Shown here: piece by piece, positions 17,230 through 26,527 of the stretch
Layout of the letters: each line of letters starts with the position of its first letter
How positions within the stretch are numbered: position 1 is the first letter of the stretch
Assembly: GCA_034004685.1 (NCBI GenBank)
Contig: JAVEWG010000004.1
Location: 1 to 64,000 of the forward strand
Length of the DNA stretch: 64,000 nt
Origin: JAEUNX01 sp034004685
Lineage (GTDB): Bacteria > Pseudomonadota > Gammaproteobacteria > Burkholderiales > Rhodocyclaceae
Direction of reading: 5' to 3'
The notes under the pieces: model-generated
The model's input: the letters and a program-made list of their open reading frames with translations, nothing else
Databases searched by the model: none
What the model was told of the DNA's origin: nothing
Position numbers and translations under genes: made by a program

Positions 17230-18368
17230 GCCGGGCCTTCCCGATCCGCCAGCCAGGCCGCCAGGTGAGCGGCGATGCGTTCGGCGGCACGGCCGTCCCA
17301 GTACTCGGGGGCCCGGCCCGCCTTGCCACCGGAGGTCAGGACCGCGTCCAGGGCCGTCAGCAAGGCCTGGCGGTCGGTCCCCACCAGGGTGTTGGTGCCC
17401 TCGGCAATGGTGATGGGCCGCTCGGTGTTGTCCCGCAGGGTGAGGCAGGGCACGCCCAGGGCGGTGGTTTCTTCCTGGATGCCGCCGGAATCGGTGAGGA
17501 CCACCCGGGCGCCCCGCATCAGGCCGAGCATCTCCAGGTAGCCCTGGGGGGGCAGAATGATGAAATCCGGGTTATCCAGCAGGGTCGCCAGGCCGAAGCG
17601 CTCCAGATTGCCCCGGGTGCGGGGGTGGAGGGCGAAGACCAGGGGCAGGCGCCGGCTAGCTTCCCCCAGGGTTTCCAGCAGCACCTTCAGGGTTTCCGGA
17701 TGATCCACATTGGAGGGGCGATGGAGGGTGACCACCCCATAGCCGCCGGCGATCCGCGCCGGATCCAGCCCTTCTCGCGCCAGGAGATCGGCGGGCGCCA
17801 CTGCCTTGGGCAGATTGGCGAACAGGCTGTCGATCATCACGTTGCCCACGAACACCGCGCCGGGACCATCGATGCCCTCCCGGGCCAGGTTGGCGTGGGC
17901 GGAACGCTCCGTGGTGTACAACAGATCAGAGATCTGGTCGGTGAGGACCCGGTTGATTTCCTCCGGCATCCCCCGATCAAAGCTGCGCAGCCCGGCCTCC
18001 ACGTGGATGACCGGAATCCGCAGCTTGGACGCCACCAGGGCGCAGGCGATGGTGGAATTCACATCCCCCACCACCAGCACCGCCCGGGCGCCGTGCTCGT
18101 CGATCACCGGCTCGAAGCGCTTCATGACCTCGGCGGTCTGAACGGCATGGGAGGCCGAACCCACTCCGAGATTCACGTCCGGCTTGGGGAGTTCCAGGGC
18201 CGCGAACAAGCGGTCGTTCATGTCCGGGTCGTAATGCTGGCCAGTGTGCACCAGCAGGGTCCGGATCGGCGGCTGGTGGCTGGCGAAGGCCCGGATGATG
18301 GGGGCCATCTTCATGTAGTTGGGCCGGGCGCCCACCACGCACAGGACAGGTGGAGCAGCTCCGCTCAT
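17226..18368 (-). CDS. wecB: UDP-N-acetylglucosamine 2-epimerase, non-hydrolysing
   Basis: 380 residues, the usual length. VVGARPNYMKMAPIIRAF, VHTGQHYDPDMNDRLF, VHVEAGLRSFDRGMPEEINR and the C-terminal LTDSGGIQEETTALGVPCL are all diagnostic. The enzyme interconverts UDP-GlcNAc and UDP-ManNAc in the cytoplasm, supplying ManNAc-type donors for the exopolysaccharide. It overlaps the genes on both sides by 4 bp. Its presence implies that the repeat unit contains an N-acetylmannosamine-derived sugar, whose acetyl group the downstream deacetylase might remove. Confidence 0.95.
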   Translation of the reverse strand: MSGAAPPVLCVVGARPNYMKMAPIIRAFASHQPPIRTLLVHTGQHYDPDMNDRLFAALELPKPDVNLGVGSASHAVQTAEVMKRFEPVIDEHGARAVLVVGDVNSTIACALVASKLRIPVIHVEAGLRSFDRGMPEEINRVLTDQISDLLYTTERSAHANLAREGIDGPGAVFVGNVMIDSLFANLPKAVAPADLLAREGLDPARIAGGYGVVTLHRPSNVDHPETLKVLLETLGEASRRLPLVFALHPRTRGNLERFGLATLLDNPDFIILPPQGYLEMLGLMRGARVVLTDSGGIQEETTALGVPCLTLRDNTERPITIAEGTNTLVGTDRQALLTALDAVLTSGGKAGRAPEYWDGRAAERIAAHLAAWLADREGPA

Positions 18369-19426
18369 TCCACGTTCTCCTTGGTCGCCGACCGGGCATC
18401 CCCCACCAGGTGGTTCATCAGCCGCACCAGGGTCGAGACCGACTGCTCCAGCTGGACGATGCGGCTTTCCATCCGTGCCACATCGAATCCGCTGGGGGCC
18501 TGGGCAAGCTGGCGCAACAGGGTTTGGGGCACCATCAGATCCGCCAGGAGGTCCGGAGCGGGGGACTGAGCCCCATCGGCGGGAAGCTGGCCCGGGAAGC
18601 TCGCGCCCTGGGCCTCCTGCTCCTGGCGCAACTCATCCACCACCTCCGCCACATCTGCCTGGCGGATGATGTGGCGCTCGTTCAGAAAGGCCGCCAGCAG
18701 CAAACGATCGCACAGGGTGTTGATCTTGCGCGGCACCCCGCCGCTGAAACCGTAGATGCCGTTGAAGGCGTCGTCCTCGAAAGTCGGATCCCGCTTCCAG
18801 CCCACATGGGACAGGCGGTGCTGCACGTAGGCCCGGGTTTCCTCGCGGTCCAGGGGCCCCAGGTGATAGGAGGCAATCACCCGCTGCCGCAACTGGAGCA
18901 TCTGGGGGCTTTGCATGATCTGCCGGAACTCGGGCTGGCCGATCAGAAAGCTTTGCAACAGGGCATGGTCTTCCAGCTGGAAGTTGGAGAGCATGCGCAA
19001 CTCTTCCACGGCCCGGGGGGTGAGGTTCTGGGCCTCATCCACGATCAACAGGGCCCGCTTGCCCGACGCGGTGGTGGATACCAGGAAGGTTTCCAAGGCC
19101 AGGAGCAAATCGGCTTTCTGGAGATTGCGGCTGGGAATCCCGAAGGCGGCCGCCACCAGACGGAGGATGTCGTCGGCATCAATCTGGGTACTGACCAACT
19201 GGGCCGCGATGACCTTTTTCGGATCCAGATGTTCCAGCAGGCTGCGCACCAGGGTGGTCTTGCCAGCGCCCACCTCGCCCGTGATGACGATGAACCCCTC
19301 GTTCTGATGGAGCCCATACTCCAGATAGGCCATGGCCCGTTTGTGGCCACGGCTGCCATAGAAAAAGGCAGGATCGGGGTTGAGCTGGAAGGGCTTGGCG
19401 GACAGCCCGAAGTAGGACTCGTACAT
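18365..19426 (-). CDS. XrtA-associated AAA ATPase (ExeA-like)
   Basis: 353 residues. It starts MYESYFGLSAKPFQLNPDP, has Walker A GEVGAGKTT (about 50-58) and Walker B RALLIVDEAQNL, and belongs to the ExeA/GspA-like AAA ATPases, in the subfamily that accompanies exosortase A. The C-terminal 70 residues are low-complexity with a final amphipathic, probably coiled-coil stretch (SRIVQLEQSVSTLVRLMNHL). No membrane segment is seen. It probably energises or regulates assembly or export of the polysaccharide, but no reaction is established. It follows the outer-membrane protein gene by 6 bp. Confidence 0.92.
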   Translation of the reverse strand: MYESYFGLSAKPFQLNPDPAFFYGSRGHKRAMAYLEYGLHQNEGFIVITGEVGAGKTTLVRSLLEHLDPKKVIAAQLVSTQIDADDILRLVAAAFGIPSRNLQKADLLLALETFLVSTTASGKRALLIVDEAQNLTPRAVEELRMLSNFQLEDHALLQSFLIGQPEFRQIMQSPQMLQLRQRVIASYHLGPLDREETRAYVQHRLSHVGWKRDPTFEDDAFNGIYGFSGGVPRKINTLCDRLLLAAFLNERHIIRQADVAEVVDELRQEQEAQGASFPGQLPADGAQSPAPDLLADLMVPQTLLRQLAQAPSGFDVARMESRIVQLEQSVSTLVRLMNHLVGDARSATKENVE

Positions 19427-19432
19427 CGGGCC

Positions 19433-21004
19433 TTAGAAGGACATGGAAAGGGAAGCGGACAGGGTGTTTTCCGACGAATCGACGACGCTGTCGGATGTCT
19501 GATGCCGATAGTTCAGGGCTCCGGAAGTATGGGGCCCCAGTTTGGTAGTCGCCCCCAGGGTGAGCCCACTATGGTCGCTACTCTGATTCTGATTCTGGTT
19601 CTGGATCCCGCCGGAGCCATCCGACTTGCTCCAATACAAGGCGCCATTGAGGCTGCTGCTGGGCGTCAGTTGATGGGAGAGGGACACCGTGGCGCTGGTG
19701 GTCTTGATCTGGTTGTTGTTGGCAAAATCATCCACGGAACTGGCCGCCAGGCTATCCCCCAAACGGTCCCGCAGGGAGCGATTGACCGAAAAGGCCAGGG
19801 TATTGCGCACGCCCGTCAGGGAGAACCCGGCCTGGAGCCGCCGCTCCACGAAATAGGCGTTGGTCTGGGTGCTGCCCAGGGAGGTGCCGATAGGAATGCC
19901 CATGGACCGCAGAATGGCGCGGACGGCCTGATCCCGCTCAACCGGATCCGGGTACTGGCTTTGCAACGATGCGGAGAACAGATCGTAATAATAGGAAGCC
20001 AGGGATCCCGAAGCCGCTTGGAACGACGAGGAAACATCCCGATTGTAGGAGAGGTTCCAGGACGTCATGCGCTGACGATGGGCCACCTTGAAATTATAGC
20101 TCCGGCCAAAAAACCGACTTTCGGTAAGCCCGGAAATACTGGTACGGGGGGTTGGCGACCAGTCGAAGCCATAGCCGGTGATGGTTCCGCTTTCGTCGCC
20201 CGTGGACGAAAAACGATTGGTTTCCCGCCCCGCCACACCCTTGACCGCGAACTGGCGGGTCAGGTGGTAGGTCAGGGTCCCCCGCAGACTCTCCTGGGAT
20301 GCATCCCGTGGCGTCTGGCCGATGCCGCTGCTCCCGTAGGAGCCCTTGCCATTGCTGTAATCCACCGACCAGCCAAAGCGGCCGACACTCGGATCCGACA
20401 CGTTGACGCTCAATGTGCCTTGCCCCTGATCCCGCAGATTGTCGGACCCGTAGGACAGCATTTCACCGGAATACCGCACAGACGCCTGAAGGTCTCCACT
20501 GCCAAAGCGCTTGACCAGCCGCGGGGTAATGCGCAGGTAGCGGGTCTCGGATTGGCTGCTCGAATTCAGGGTGTCCCACTGGGGGCGACCCCCGAAGCTG
20601 GAGGTGTTGTTGCGACCAACGGCCGCATTCATGTCGATGAAAAGAGTGTCATCGATGGCCTCCACCTCGCCGCGGCCCTGGAGAGACAGGAAAGTATCGT
20701 TGCGGGAACTGTCGTTGGCATAGAAAAGGCCCCGCAGCGAGGCCTCCAGGCTGCCGGACACCCGCCTGCCGCTACGCCGGACGGAAATGCCCGGAGCGAT
20801 TTCGGTAATCCAGGCGTTCTTTCCGTCCTGCTCCAGCCCGAAGCCCGCGTTGTCGGTAAAGGTTTCTTCCAGCCTAAGGGTCGGCTCCACGGTATAGGTC
20901 TGAGCCCAAGCCCCTCCCCCTGCCAGAGCGATCGTCAGCAAGGCCCCCAGCTGTCGGGGGCGGAGCACGGTACGCGCCCATTTACCGCTGCCCTTAAGCC
21001 GCAT
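19433..21004 (-). CDS. PEP-CTERM-system outer membrane beta-barrel protein
   Basis: 523 residues from ATG 21004, which overlaps the end of the kinase gene by 11 bp; a further upstream in-frame ATG would overlap far more. A signal peptide (hydrophobic LGALLTIALAGGGAWA, cleavage before QTYTVEP at about residue 35) is followed by many alternating strands and a terminal phenylalanine (SLSMSF), as in outer-membrane barrels. The VEPTLRLEETFTDNAGF start identifies the family found only with exosortase A clusters. It may form the outer-membrane pore for polysaccharide release in place of the large Wza barrel, which is a hypothesis. Low-complexity NQNQNQS occurs near the C-terminus. Confidence 0.88.
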   Translation of the reverse strand: MRLKGSGKWARTVLRPRQLGALLTIALAGGGAWAQTYTVEPTLRLEETFTDNAGFGLEQDGKNAWITEIAPGISVRRSGRRVSGSLEASLRGLFYANDSSRNDTFLSLQGRGEVEAIDDTLFIDMNAAVGRNNTSSFGGRPQWDTLNSSSQSETRYLRITPRLVKRFGSGDLQASVRYSGEMLSYGSDNLRDQGQGTLSVNVSDPSVGRFGWSVDYSNGKGSYGSSGIGQTPRDASQESLRGTLTYHLTRQFAVKGVAGRETNRFSSTGDESGTITGYGFDWSPTPRTSISGLTESRFFGRSYNFKVAHRQRMTSWNLSYNRDVSSSFQAASGSLASYYYDLFSASLQSQYPDPVERDQAVRAILRSMGIPIGTSLGSTQTNAYFVERRLQAGFSLTGVRNTLAFSVNRSLRDRLGDSLAASSVDDFANNNQIKTTSATVSLSHQLTPSSSLNGALYWSKSDGSGGIQNQNQNQSSDHSGLTLGATTKLGPHTSGALNYRHQTSDSVVDSSENTLSASLSMSF

Positions 21005-21911
21005 CCGCCTGCGCCTCGTGCCCATAGCCGTACCCATAACCGTATCCGTAGTACCCCCCCGGCCCGCCATCCCGCGCCTTGTTCAGGACCATCAGCTTGA
21101 TGGGACACGCCTCAATGGTACTCAAGGCCTGCCGCAGGGCACCGTTGGTGGTCCGCCCCGCCTCCACCACCATGACGATCTGCCCCATATGGGTTGCCAG
21201 CACCCGTGCCTCGGTGGTGGGAATCAGGGGAGGAGAATCAAAAATCACCACCCGGTCAGCATAGCGGGTGGATATTTCCGCCAGCAGCCGATTCATGGAC
21301 TCACTGGCCAGGAACTCGGTAGCCCGCTCATGGGGCATGCCGGCCGGCAAAATCGAGAGCTTGGGAATATTGGTCCGCAACATCACCTCGGACAGGTCGT
21401 AGTTGCCCTCCGCCAGGACATCCATCAACCCCCTCCGGGGTGGCAGACCCAGGACTTTCAGCACCGATGGCTTGGATACGTCCGCATCCACCAGCAGGAC
21501 GGTCCGGTCCAATTCCATGGCGATACTGATCGCCAGGTTGATCGCGGTGAAACTCTTGCCCTCCCCCGGTAACGAGCTAGTCACCATGATCAGGTTGGAA
21601 TTCGCGCCGGCCACATTGCTGCCATCCGACACATTTTTGAGGAGCGGGCGTTTGATCACCCGGTATTCTTCAGCCACTGCGGAGCGGGGAGACTCCGGGG
21701 AAACCATGCCCATGGTCGAGAGGCGGGCCAAATCGATCCCGATTAACTGGGATCGCCCACCCTCGTCCTGAGGCGCCGCCTTGGCAGGAGCGGTGGCAAG
21801 CACCTCTACGACCTCAGGGATTCTCTCAATTGTGGTGGAGTCCGCGGGCGCTACCCCTTGCGCGCTTTGCAATTGCTCAAGTCTTTGAACTGCCTTCTCA
21901 ATCAGACTCAT
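20994..21911 (-). CDS. XrtA-associated tyrosine autokinase (BY-kinase)
   Basis: 305 residues. Walker A SSLPGEGKS (about 112-120), Walker A' VLLVDADVSKPS (from about 138) and Walker B VVIFDSPPLIP are the bacterial tyrosine-kinase set. The tail carries a YYGYGYGYGYG cluster, five to six alternating tyrosines, the autophosphorylation region. There is no membrane domain, so the activating partner should be the chain-length protein encoded 9 bp upstream. Phosphorylation cycles of such kinases control polymer length and export. The tail coding region overlaps the start of the barrel gene. Confidence 0.94.
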   Translation of the reverse strand: MSLIEKAVQRLEQLQSAQGVAPADSTTIERIPEVVEVLATAPAKAAPQDEGGRSQLIGIDLARLSTMGMVSPESPRSAVAEEYRVIKRPLLKNVSDGSNVAGANSNLIMVTSSLPGEGKSFTAINLAISIAMELDRTVLLVDADVSKPSVLKVLGLPPRRGLMDVLAEGNYDLSEVMLRTNIPKLSILPAGMPHERATEFLASESMNRLLAEISTRYADRVVIFDSPPLIPTTEARVLATHMGQIVMVVEAGRTTNGALRQALSTIEACPIKLMVLNKARDGGPGGYYGYGYGYGYGHEAQADAA

Positions 21912-21920
21912 AATCCTTCC

Positions 21921-23462
21921 TCAACCGCGCAAAAGTCCGACCAGAGCCACCGCAACCCCCATAAGGCCCGCATAAGCGCCCAACCCCCCGTAAAAAAACA
22001 GATTCATCCGCTGCTCGCGGAGCCGCCGCTGGGGATTGGGCGTCATGGTTACCGCACCCAGTACCGGCAAGCCGCTCACCTGCCGAAGTGCCCGGCCATC
22101 CAGGATGGTCGGCCTGATCTGACTCATCAGGAATGAGGCACCCATACCCGCCGCCAGGGCCGCCAGGGCAGCTCCAATCATCAAGACCACCCGGTTCGGC
22201 GCCGCCGGCTTGGTGGGCAGGGAAGGCGGATCGATCAGGCGGAACTCAGCAATGCTCGAGGTGGAGTCCAGATCAGCCGACATGGACGCCGACTCTCGCC
22301 GCGACACCAGCGAATCATAGTTCCGCCGATAGGTCTCGTAATCCCGATTCAGCTGCGTAAACTCCGCCTCCAACTCTGGTACCAGCCGCGCCGACTCCTT
22401 GAGGTGCTGCAGCCGCCCCTCATATTCGGCAACGCGCGCCTGCAAAGAAGCCACATTGGCCTCCGATTCGGCCAGGGCCATCTTCATGGTCTGGTACATG
22501 GGATTGATGCCGCCACCGGCAATTTCCGTCACGCCGGCCTTCTTCTTTTCCTCGATTTCCTTGGCCTTCTGGGCTTCCAGCTGCTCGATTACCCGGCGAA
22601 TGCCCACGATGTCCGGGTGAGCCTCGGTGTACCGTTGCAGCAATCCGTCGATGTTCTTCTTCAGCGCATCGATCCGCGCATCCAGTTCCGGTGTCGCCAC
22701 CACCACCGGAGCCGGCCCCGTGCTTCCCATGGAATCACCGCCAATCAGCTGCCGCCGGAGGGCATCCTTGGAATTCACGGCCTCCCGCAAATCCAGGCGG
22801 GCCTGCTTGAGTTGCTCATTGACCGCCCCGATCTGCCCCACGAAATCCCGCCCTCCCCCGCCCAGGAGCTCCATGTTCTTCAGTTTGAACTCCTTCAGGC
22901 GATTCTCCGACTCCTCGAGTTTGGCCTCGTAGACCTTGATTTGCTCTTCGATGAACCGTCGGGCAGCATCGGTATCCTTGCGCTTGTCGCCCAGCCCAGA
23001 CTCCACGAAGATGGACATCAAGGCCTGCACGACCCGCTTGGCCCGCTGGGGATCTTCATCTTGATACGCCAGGGTGTAGAGGTTGTCCCGCCCGGCCGAC
23101 TGTATCCGCAGCTTGGCAGTCAGCTGGGCAATCAAAGCCTCCCGCTGCTCCTTGGTTTTGGCCGCAATATCCAGATCTGCCATCTGGATGAGCCGCTCGA
23201 CAGTTGGCCGACTGATCAGGGTACGGCTCAGGATGGCGACCTGCTGGTCGATATTGGGCTGAATGGCCAGACCGGACATGAGTGGCCTCAGAATCGACTG
23301 GGTATCCACGAAGATACGGGCGCTCGACTCATAACGGTCCGGCATCAGGACAATGACCACCGACGCGAGAAGCCCAACGACCCACGCCGTCACCAATCCC
23401 CACCAGCGGTAGAGCCACATTGCCCGCAGGTAACCCAGTACCTGCCCGATCAGTTCATCCAT
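21921..23462 (-). CDS. XrtA-system polysaccharide chain length determinant (Wzz family)
   Basis: 513 residues. Two membrane segments (about residues 18-38, and near the C-terminus at 425-445) flank a long periplasmic coiled coil (EEQIKVYEAKLEESENRLKE, then the VASLQARVAEYEGRLQHLKE stretch), followed by a last hydrophobic segment. The N-terminus LIGQVLGYLRAMWLYRWW is typical of the exosortase A-linked family. It should oligomerise in the inner membrane, set polymer length and contact the tyrosine kinase and the export protein encoded on either side. It starts 53 bp after the export-protein gene. Confidence 0.94.
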   Translation of the reverse strand: MDELIGQVLGYLRAMWLYRWWGLVTAWVVGLLASVVIVLMPDRYESSARIFVDTQSILRPLMSGLAIQPNIDQQVAILSRTLISRPTVERLIQMADLDIAAKTKEQREALIAQLTAKLRIQSAGRDNLYTLAYQDEDPQRAKRVVQALMSIFVESGLGDKRKDTDAARRFIEEQIKVYEAKLEESENRLKEFKLKNMELLGGGGRDFVGQIGAVNEQLKQARLDLREAVNSKDALRRQLIGGDSMGSTGPAPVVVATPELDARIDALKKNIDGLLQRYTEAHPDIVGIRRVIEQLEAQKAKEIEEKKKAGVTEIAGGGINPMYQTMKMALAESEANVASLQARVAEYEGRLQHLKESARLVPELEAEFTQLNRDYETYRRNYDSLVSRRESASMSADLDSTSSIAEFRLIDPPSLPTKPAAPNRVVLMIGAALAALAAGMGASFLMSQIRPTILDGRALRQVSGLPVLGAVTMTPNPQRRLREQRMNLFFYGGLGAYAGLMGVAVALVGLLRG

Positions 23463-23515
23463 TTACCACCCACCGACCCTTTCACAACCAGCATCACGCC
23501 CCAGCGGTAACACCA

Positions 23516-24151
23516 TCAGAACCAACTTTGGGGGATGATCAGCACGTCGCCCGGCTTCATTTCAACGTTGGCCGAGACGTCACCGGACTTGATCAGATCC
23601 TTGAGTCGCACGCTGTACTGCTTGTTGCCCTCACTGGTCCGCAGGATCGTCGCCCCGTTGCCATCGGCAAAATCAGTAATCCCCCCCACGGCAATCATGA
23701 GATCCAGCAAGGTCATCTTCTGCTTGTAAGGCAGGGCCTGGGGTTTGGCAGCTTCGCCGACCACCCGGATCTGCTCGCTGTAAGGCCCCACAAAACCGGT
23801 CACGATCACGGTCACTACCGGTTCGCGAATATATTTTTCCAGAGCCTTCTCGATGTCCCGGGCCAGGGAGGTGGAATCCTTGCCCATGGCAGGCAGATCC
23901 TCGATCAAGGGCGCGGTTATCTTGCCATCCGGTCGAACAGGCACGGACATGGACAATTCAGGATTACGCCAGACCTGAATATTCACGCTATCCCCAGGCC
24001 CGATGACGTAGTTGTAACTGGGCTCGGCGGCCTTTTCCGGCGCAGGCGGGTAGGCATTGGTGGCGCACCCCCCCAAAGCACCCACGACAACGCTGCCAGC
24101 CACAGCCAAGCCCAAGCTTCGAACCTTAACCCGATCAACATTGATGAACAT
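23516..24151 (-). CDS. XrtA-associated polysaccharide export lipoprotein (Wza-like)
   Basis: 211 residues. A lipoprotein signal ends at the lipobox LGGC (Cys about 29). YVIGPGDSVNIQVWRNPELS opens the polysaccharide biosynthesis/export domain, and a SLBB domain covers about 105-200 (VRVVGEAAKPQALPYKQKMT region). It lacks the C-terminal helix of Wza, which may be compensated by the separate barrel protein at 19433. It is the first gene of the long minus-strand operon, so its promoter should lie in 24152-24430, a spacer shared with the divergent acyltransferase gene. No sigma-54 site could be identified there by eye. Confidence 0.93.
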   Translation of the reverse strand: MFINVDRVKVRSLGLAVAGSVVVGALGGCATNAYPPAPEKAAEPSYNYVIGPGDSVNIQVWRNPELSMSVPVRPDGKITAPLIEDLPAMGKDSTSLARDIEKALEKYIREPVVTVIVTGFVGPYSEQIRVVGEAAKPQALPYKQKMTLLDLMIAVGGITDFADGNGATILRTSEGNKQYSVRLKDLIKSGDVSANVEMKPGDVLIIPQSWF

Positions 24152-24430
24152 CGATATCTCCCTGCCCTATCAGCAAACCAGCGGCACGTTACACGCATTA
24201 GCCATTCTCGGCACGCGCCCCCTTGATTTGAAGGAACAAATACACAAAGCGTAACAACCTTGGAGCCCCCGCACCTCTAGAGTACCATCCGTCGAACGGG
24301 GGCAATTCACCGCCCTCACTTAATCGCCTCAAGCGATCCACGGCAATCGCCGGCGGGGAAACGGCGCCCTGTTCAGGTGCGCACCCTTCCACTGGTTCAT
24401 TGGGCCCCGGCCCTTATCGCGGACACGCCA

Positions 24431-25201
24431 ATGAAATTAGCTTACCATGTGGCAGATCATCATCATGCCATTGGGGAGACGGGGCAGCTGATCAGCGCGC
24501 TCATCAGCGGCACGCCTTCGCAAGATAACGAGCGGATCGTGCTGTCCAAATCAGACTTCCACGTCCGCCTTGCCACGCCTTATGGTGGGCAGCGCAGCCA
24601 TATCAACATGCTGGTGCAGCGCCTGTACGCATGGAAGGGGCTGGAGGTGGATTTCATCCGCAAACAGCACCGTTCGCCCGACGAGATCACCTTGGCGGCC
24701 TATCGGGCCAACACCCTGTTCGGCACCCTTACCCTGGGGCTCGACTCCTCCAGCGGCTTGCGGGCGGATGCCCTTTATCGAGACAAGCTCGACGCTTTCC
24801 GCGCCCAGGGATCAAGGATTTGCGAACTGACCCAGTTCGCCGTCGACCCCTGCTTCAACAGCAAGGAGATCCTTGCCTGCTTCTTTCATCTGGCGTACAT
24901 CTTCTTCCGTCTGATCCATGGGAAATCCGACCTCTTCATCGAGGTAAATCCCCGGCACGTGGGGTTCTATGAGCGAACCCTCGGTTTCAGAACCATCGGA
25001 GAGGAAAAACATTGTCCCCGGGTGAGTGCGCCTGCCCGGCTCCTCCACCTACCGCTGAGCCATGCCGACGCCCAGATTGCCCAATGGGCCGGCAAACCCC
25101 AGGCTGGCAACCGGAGCCTCTACACGCTATTTTTTCCCCAGGACGAGCAGGTCGGCCTCCTGCAACGCTTGCTGCGGGAGACCGATGCCCTGGCAGCCTG
25201 A
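24431..25201 (+). CDS. PEP-CTERM/exosortase-associated acyltransferase (FeeM/autoinducer-synthase-like)
   Basis: 256 residues from ATG 24431; a GTG at 24377 in the same frame would add 18 residues. The fold resembles N-acyl amino acid synthase FeeM and acyl-homoserine-lactone synthases: RLATPYGGQRSHI near the start, then GTLTLGLDSSSGLRAD and ICELTQFAVDP, with VNPRHVGFYERTLGF at the C-terminus. Family members cluster with exosortase systems and are thought to transfer an acyl chain from acyl carrier protein to an amino acid or related amine; the product is not known. It diverges from the export operon, and its stop abuts the stop of the next gene with no gap. Confidence 0.85.
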   Translation: MKLAYHVADHHHAIGETGQLISALISGTPSQDNERIVLSKSDFHVRLATPYGGQRSHINMLVQRLYAWKGLEVDFIRKQHRSPDEITLAAYRANTLFGTLTLGLDSSSGLRADALYRDKLDAFRAQGSRICELTQFAVDPCFNSKEILACFFHLAYIFFRLIHGKSDLFIEVNPRHVGFYERTLGFRTIGEEKHCPRVSAPARLLHLPLSHADAQIAQWAGKPQAGNRSLYTLFFPQDEQVGLLQRLLRETDALAA

Positions 25202-26527
25202 TCAGAAATCCCGCCGAACCTCCAGGTAGGCACGGTCACGCTGGGCATAGGGGCCGAAAAGGCCCTGGGCCTTGCCACCAAAAACATCGAGCCCTGCCTG
25301 CCCCCGCCAATCCGGCGCGAATTTCCAGATCACTTTGGGCCGGAACATATAGTCGTTACGATTCAGGCTAGAAACCAGCAAGGCTTCCGCCTCAAGGGTG
25401 TGGTTAAAGCGGCGATTCACCAGCAAACTGGCGCCAGGCTCCTGGCGCTCCACACCCATTGATGGATCCCGATCATAAAAAACCCGGGCGAAAACCTGGG
25501 CATTGAAGCGCCAACGATCCTCCACCGGCACATCCACGCCCACCACGTAGTCAAGGGTATCGGAGGCCTTCATGCCAGCCCCGGCGGCCCAGGAAAACGT
25601 GTTGAAGCTGCGCCCGTGGGTGTGAACCAATTCCCCCTTGAGAACGAAGTCGCCGAAATCCTTGGCCAAGGTTCCCCCGAACTGGCGAAGCCGGTCGTGG
25701 CGCGGCTCGAACACTCCAGCCCCCAGCGGATGGAAAGAGGGGCTCACGTCCAAGCTGCGGTAATAAAAGGCCGACAGATCCCACCCCCCTCGCAAGGCAG
25801 ACAGGCGCAGACCCCAATTACCATTCCCAGGCCGCACGCCCGGTTTGTCCTCGGACAAGATCCGCCCCCCCGGACCAGGATTGAAGGGATAGAACTCCGC
25901 CCCGGGCTTACCGACGAGATCGAAGCTCGGCACCGGGATCCACAAGAACTCGGCGTGAAAATCATCCTTGAAATACTCCGCCCGAGCGGCCCACTGGGGA
26001 ATACGCAAGGCGGAGAATTCCGGCAGATAGAACTCCCTCACATCCCGGGCAGAAACCACGTCCGCGAAGAAGAGGCCCACCATCTCACCCCAGACGACCT
26101 GTTGCCGCCCTAGTCGATAGTCCCAGTCGCCGTGGGAAATGTCCACGTAGGCATCCCGGATCATCCAATCGGAACGTTGATCCCGCTTTACAGCGGTCGG
26201 GTAGAAATCTTCACCGCCTCCGTAGGCCAGATCGGCATCGGCGCGAACGGACAAAACCCATTTCACGGAGCCGGTCGCCTTGCCCGACCCTCCCAGCTCC
26301 AGTCGGCCACGCATCTTGGACCAATGCTCGGGGTCCGCATAAGTCCGAGCCAAGCCCAACTCCCCGTACCCACCCCACTTCAGGCCGCTCCCCTGGGGCG
26401 CCCCCACATCGAATAGGGCATCCACGTCATCCTCGGCCCGGGCGCCCCCCCACCCCAGGACGGCAAAGGCCACCGCAACGCAACCCAGGCTGGTCCGCCG
26501 CCCATCAAATTTCCGGATCATCTTCAT
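25202..26527 (-). CDS. DUF1302-like outer membrane protein
   Basis: 441 residues. A signal peptide (LGCVAVAFAVLGWGGARA, cleavage before EDDVDALFD) precedes a domain of alternating strands ending in phenylalanine (YLEVRRDF). WMIRDAYVDISHGDWDYRLG with QQVVWGEM resembles DUF1302-type outer-membrane proteins, which occur beside LolD-like ABC transporters and LolA-like proteins. It overlaps the end of the ABC ATPase gene by 23 bp. The function is unknown; a barrel receiving a lipid or lipoprotein handled by the neighbours is a reasonable guess. Confidence 0.75.
   Translation of the reverse strand: MKMIRKFDGRRTSLGCVAVAFAVLGWGGARAEDDVDALFDVGAPQGSGLKWGGYGELGLARTYADPEHWSKMRGRLELGGSGKATGSVKWVLSVRADADLAYGGGEDFYPTAVKRDQRSDWMIRDAYVDISHGDWDYRLGRQQVVWGEMVGLFFADVVSARDVREFYLPEFSALRIPQWAARAEYFKDDFHAEFLWIPVPSFDLVGKPGAEFYPFNPGPGGRILSEDKPGVRPGNGNWGLRLSALRGGWDLSAFYYRSLDVSPSFHPLGAGVFEPRHDRLRQFGGTLAKDFGDFVLKGELVHTHGRSFNTFSWAAGAGMKASDTLDYVVGVDVPVEDRWRFNAQVFARVFYDRDPSMGVERQEPGASLLVNRRFNHTLEAEALLVSSLNRNDYMFRPKVIWKFAPDWRGQAGLDVFGGKAQGLFGPYAQRDRAYLEVRRDF

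Noticed and set aside
4121..24151. The XrtA polysaccharide cluster as a new system
   Set aside because: Nearly every gene belongs to a named exosortase A-associated family. The cluster is well described, only the edges are unusual.
4121..24151. PEP-CTERM substrate proteins in the window
   Set aside because: No protein with a C-terminal VPEP motif, membrane helix and basic end was found.
24152..24430. Sigma-54 promoter for the exopolysaccharide operon
   Set aside because: Expected from knowledge of PrsR-regulated systems, but no GG-N10-GC element with the right context was found on either strand.
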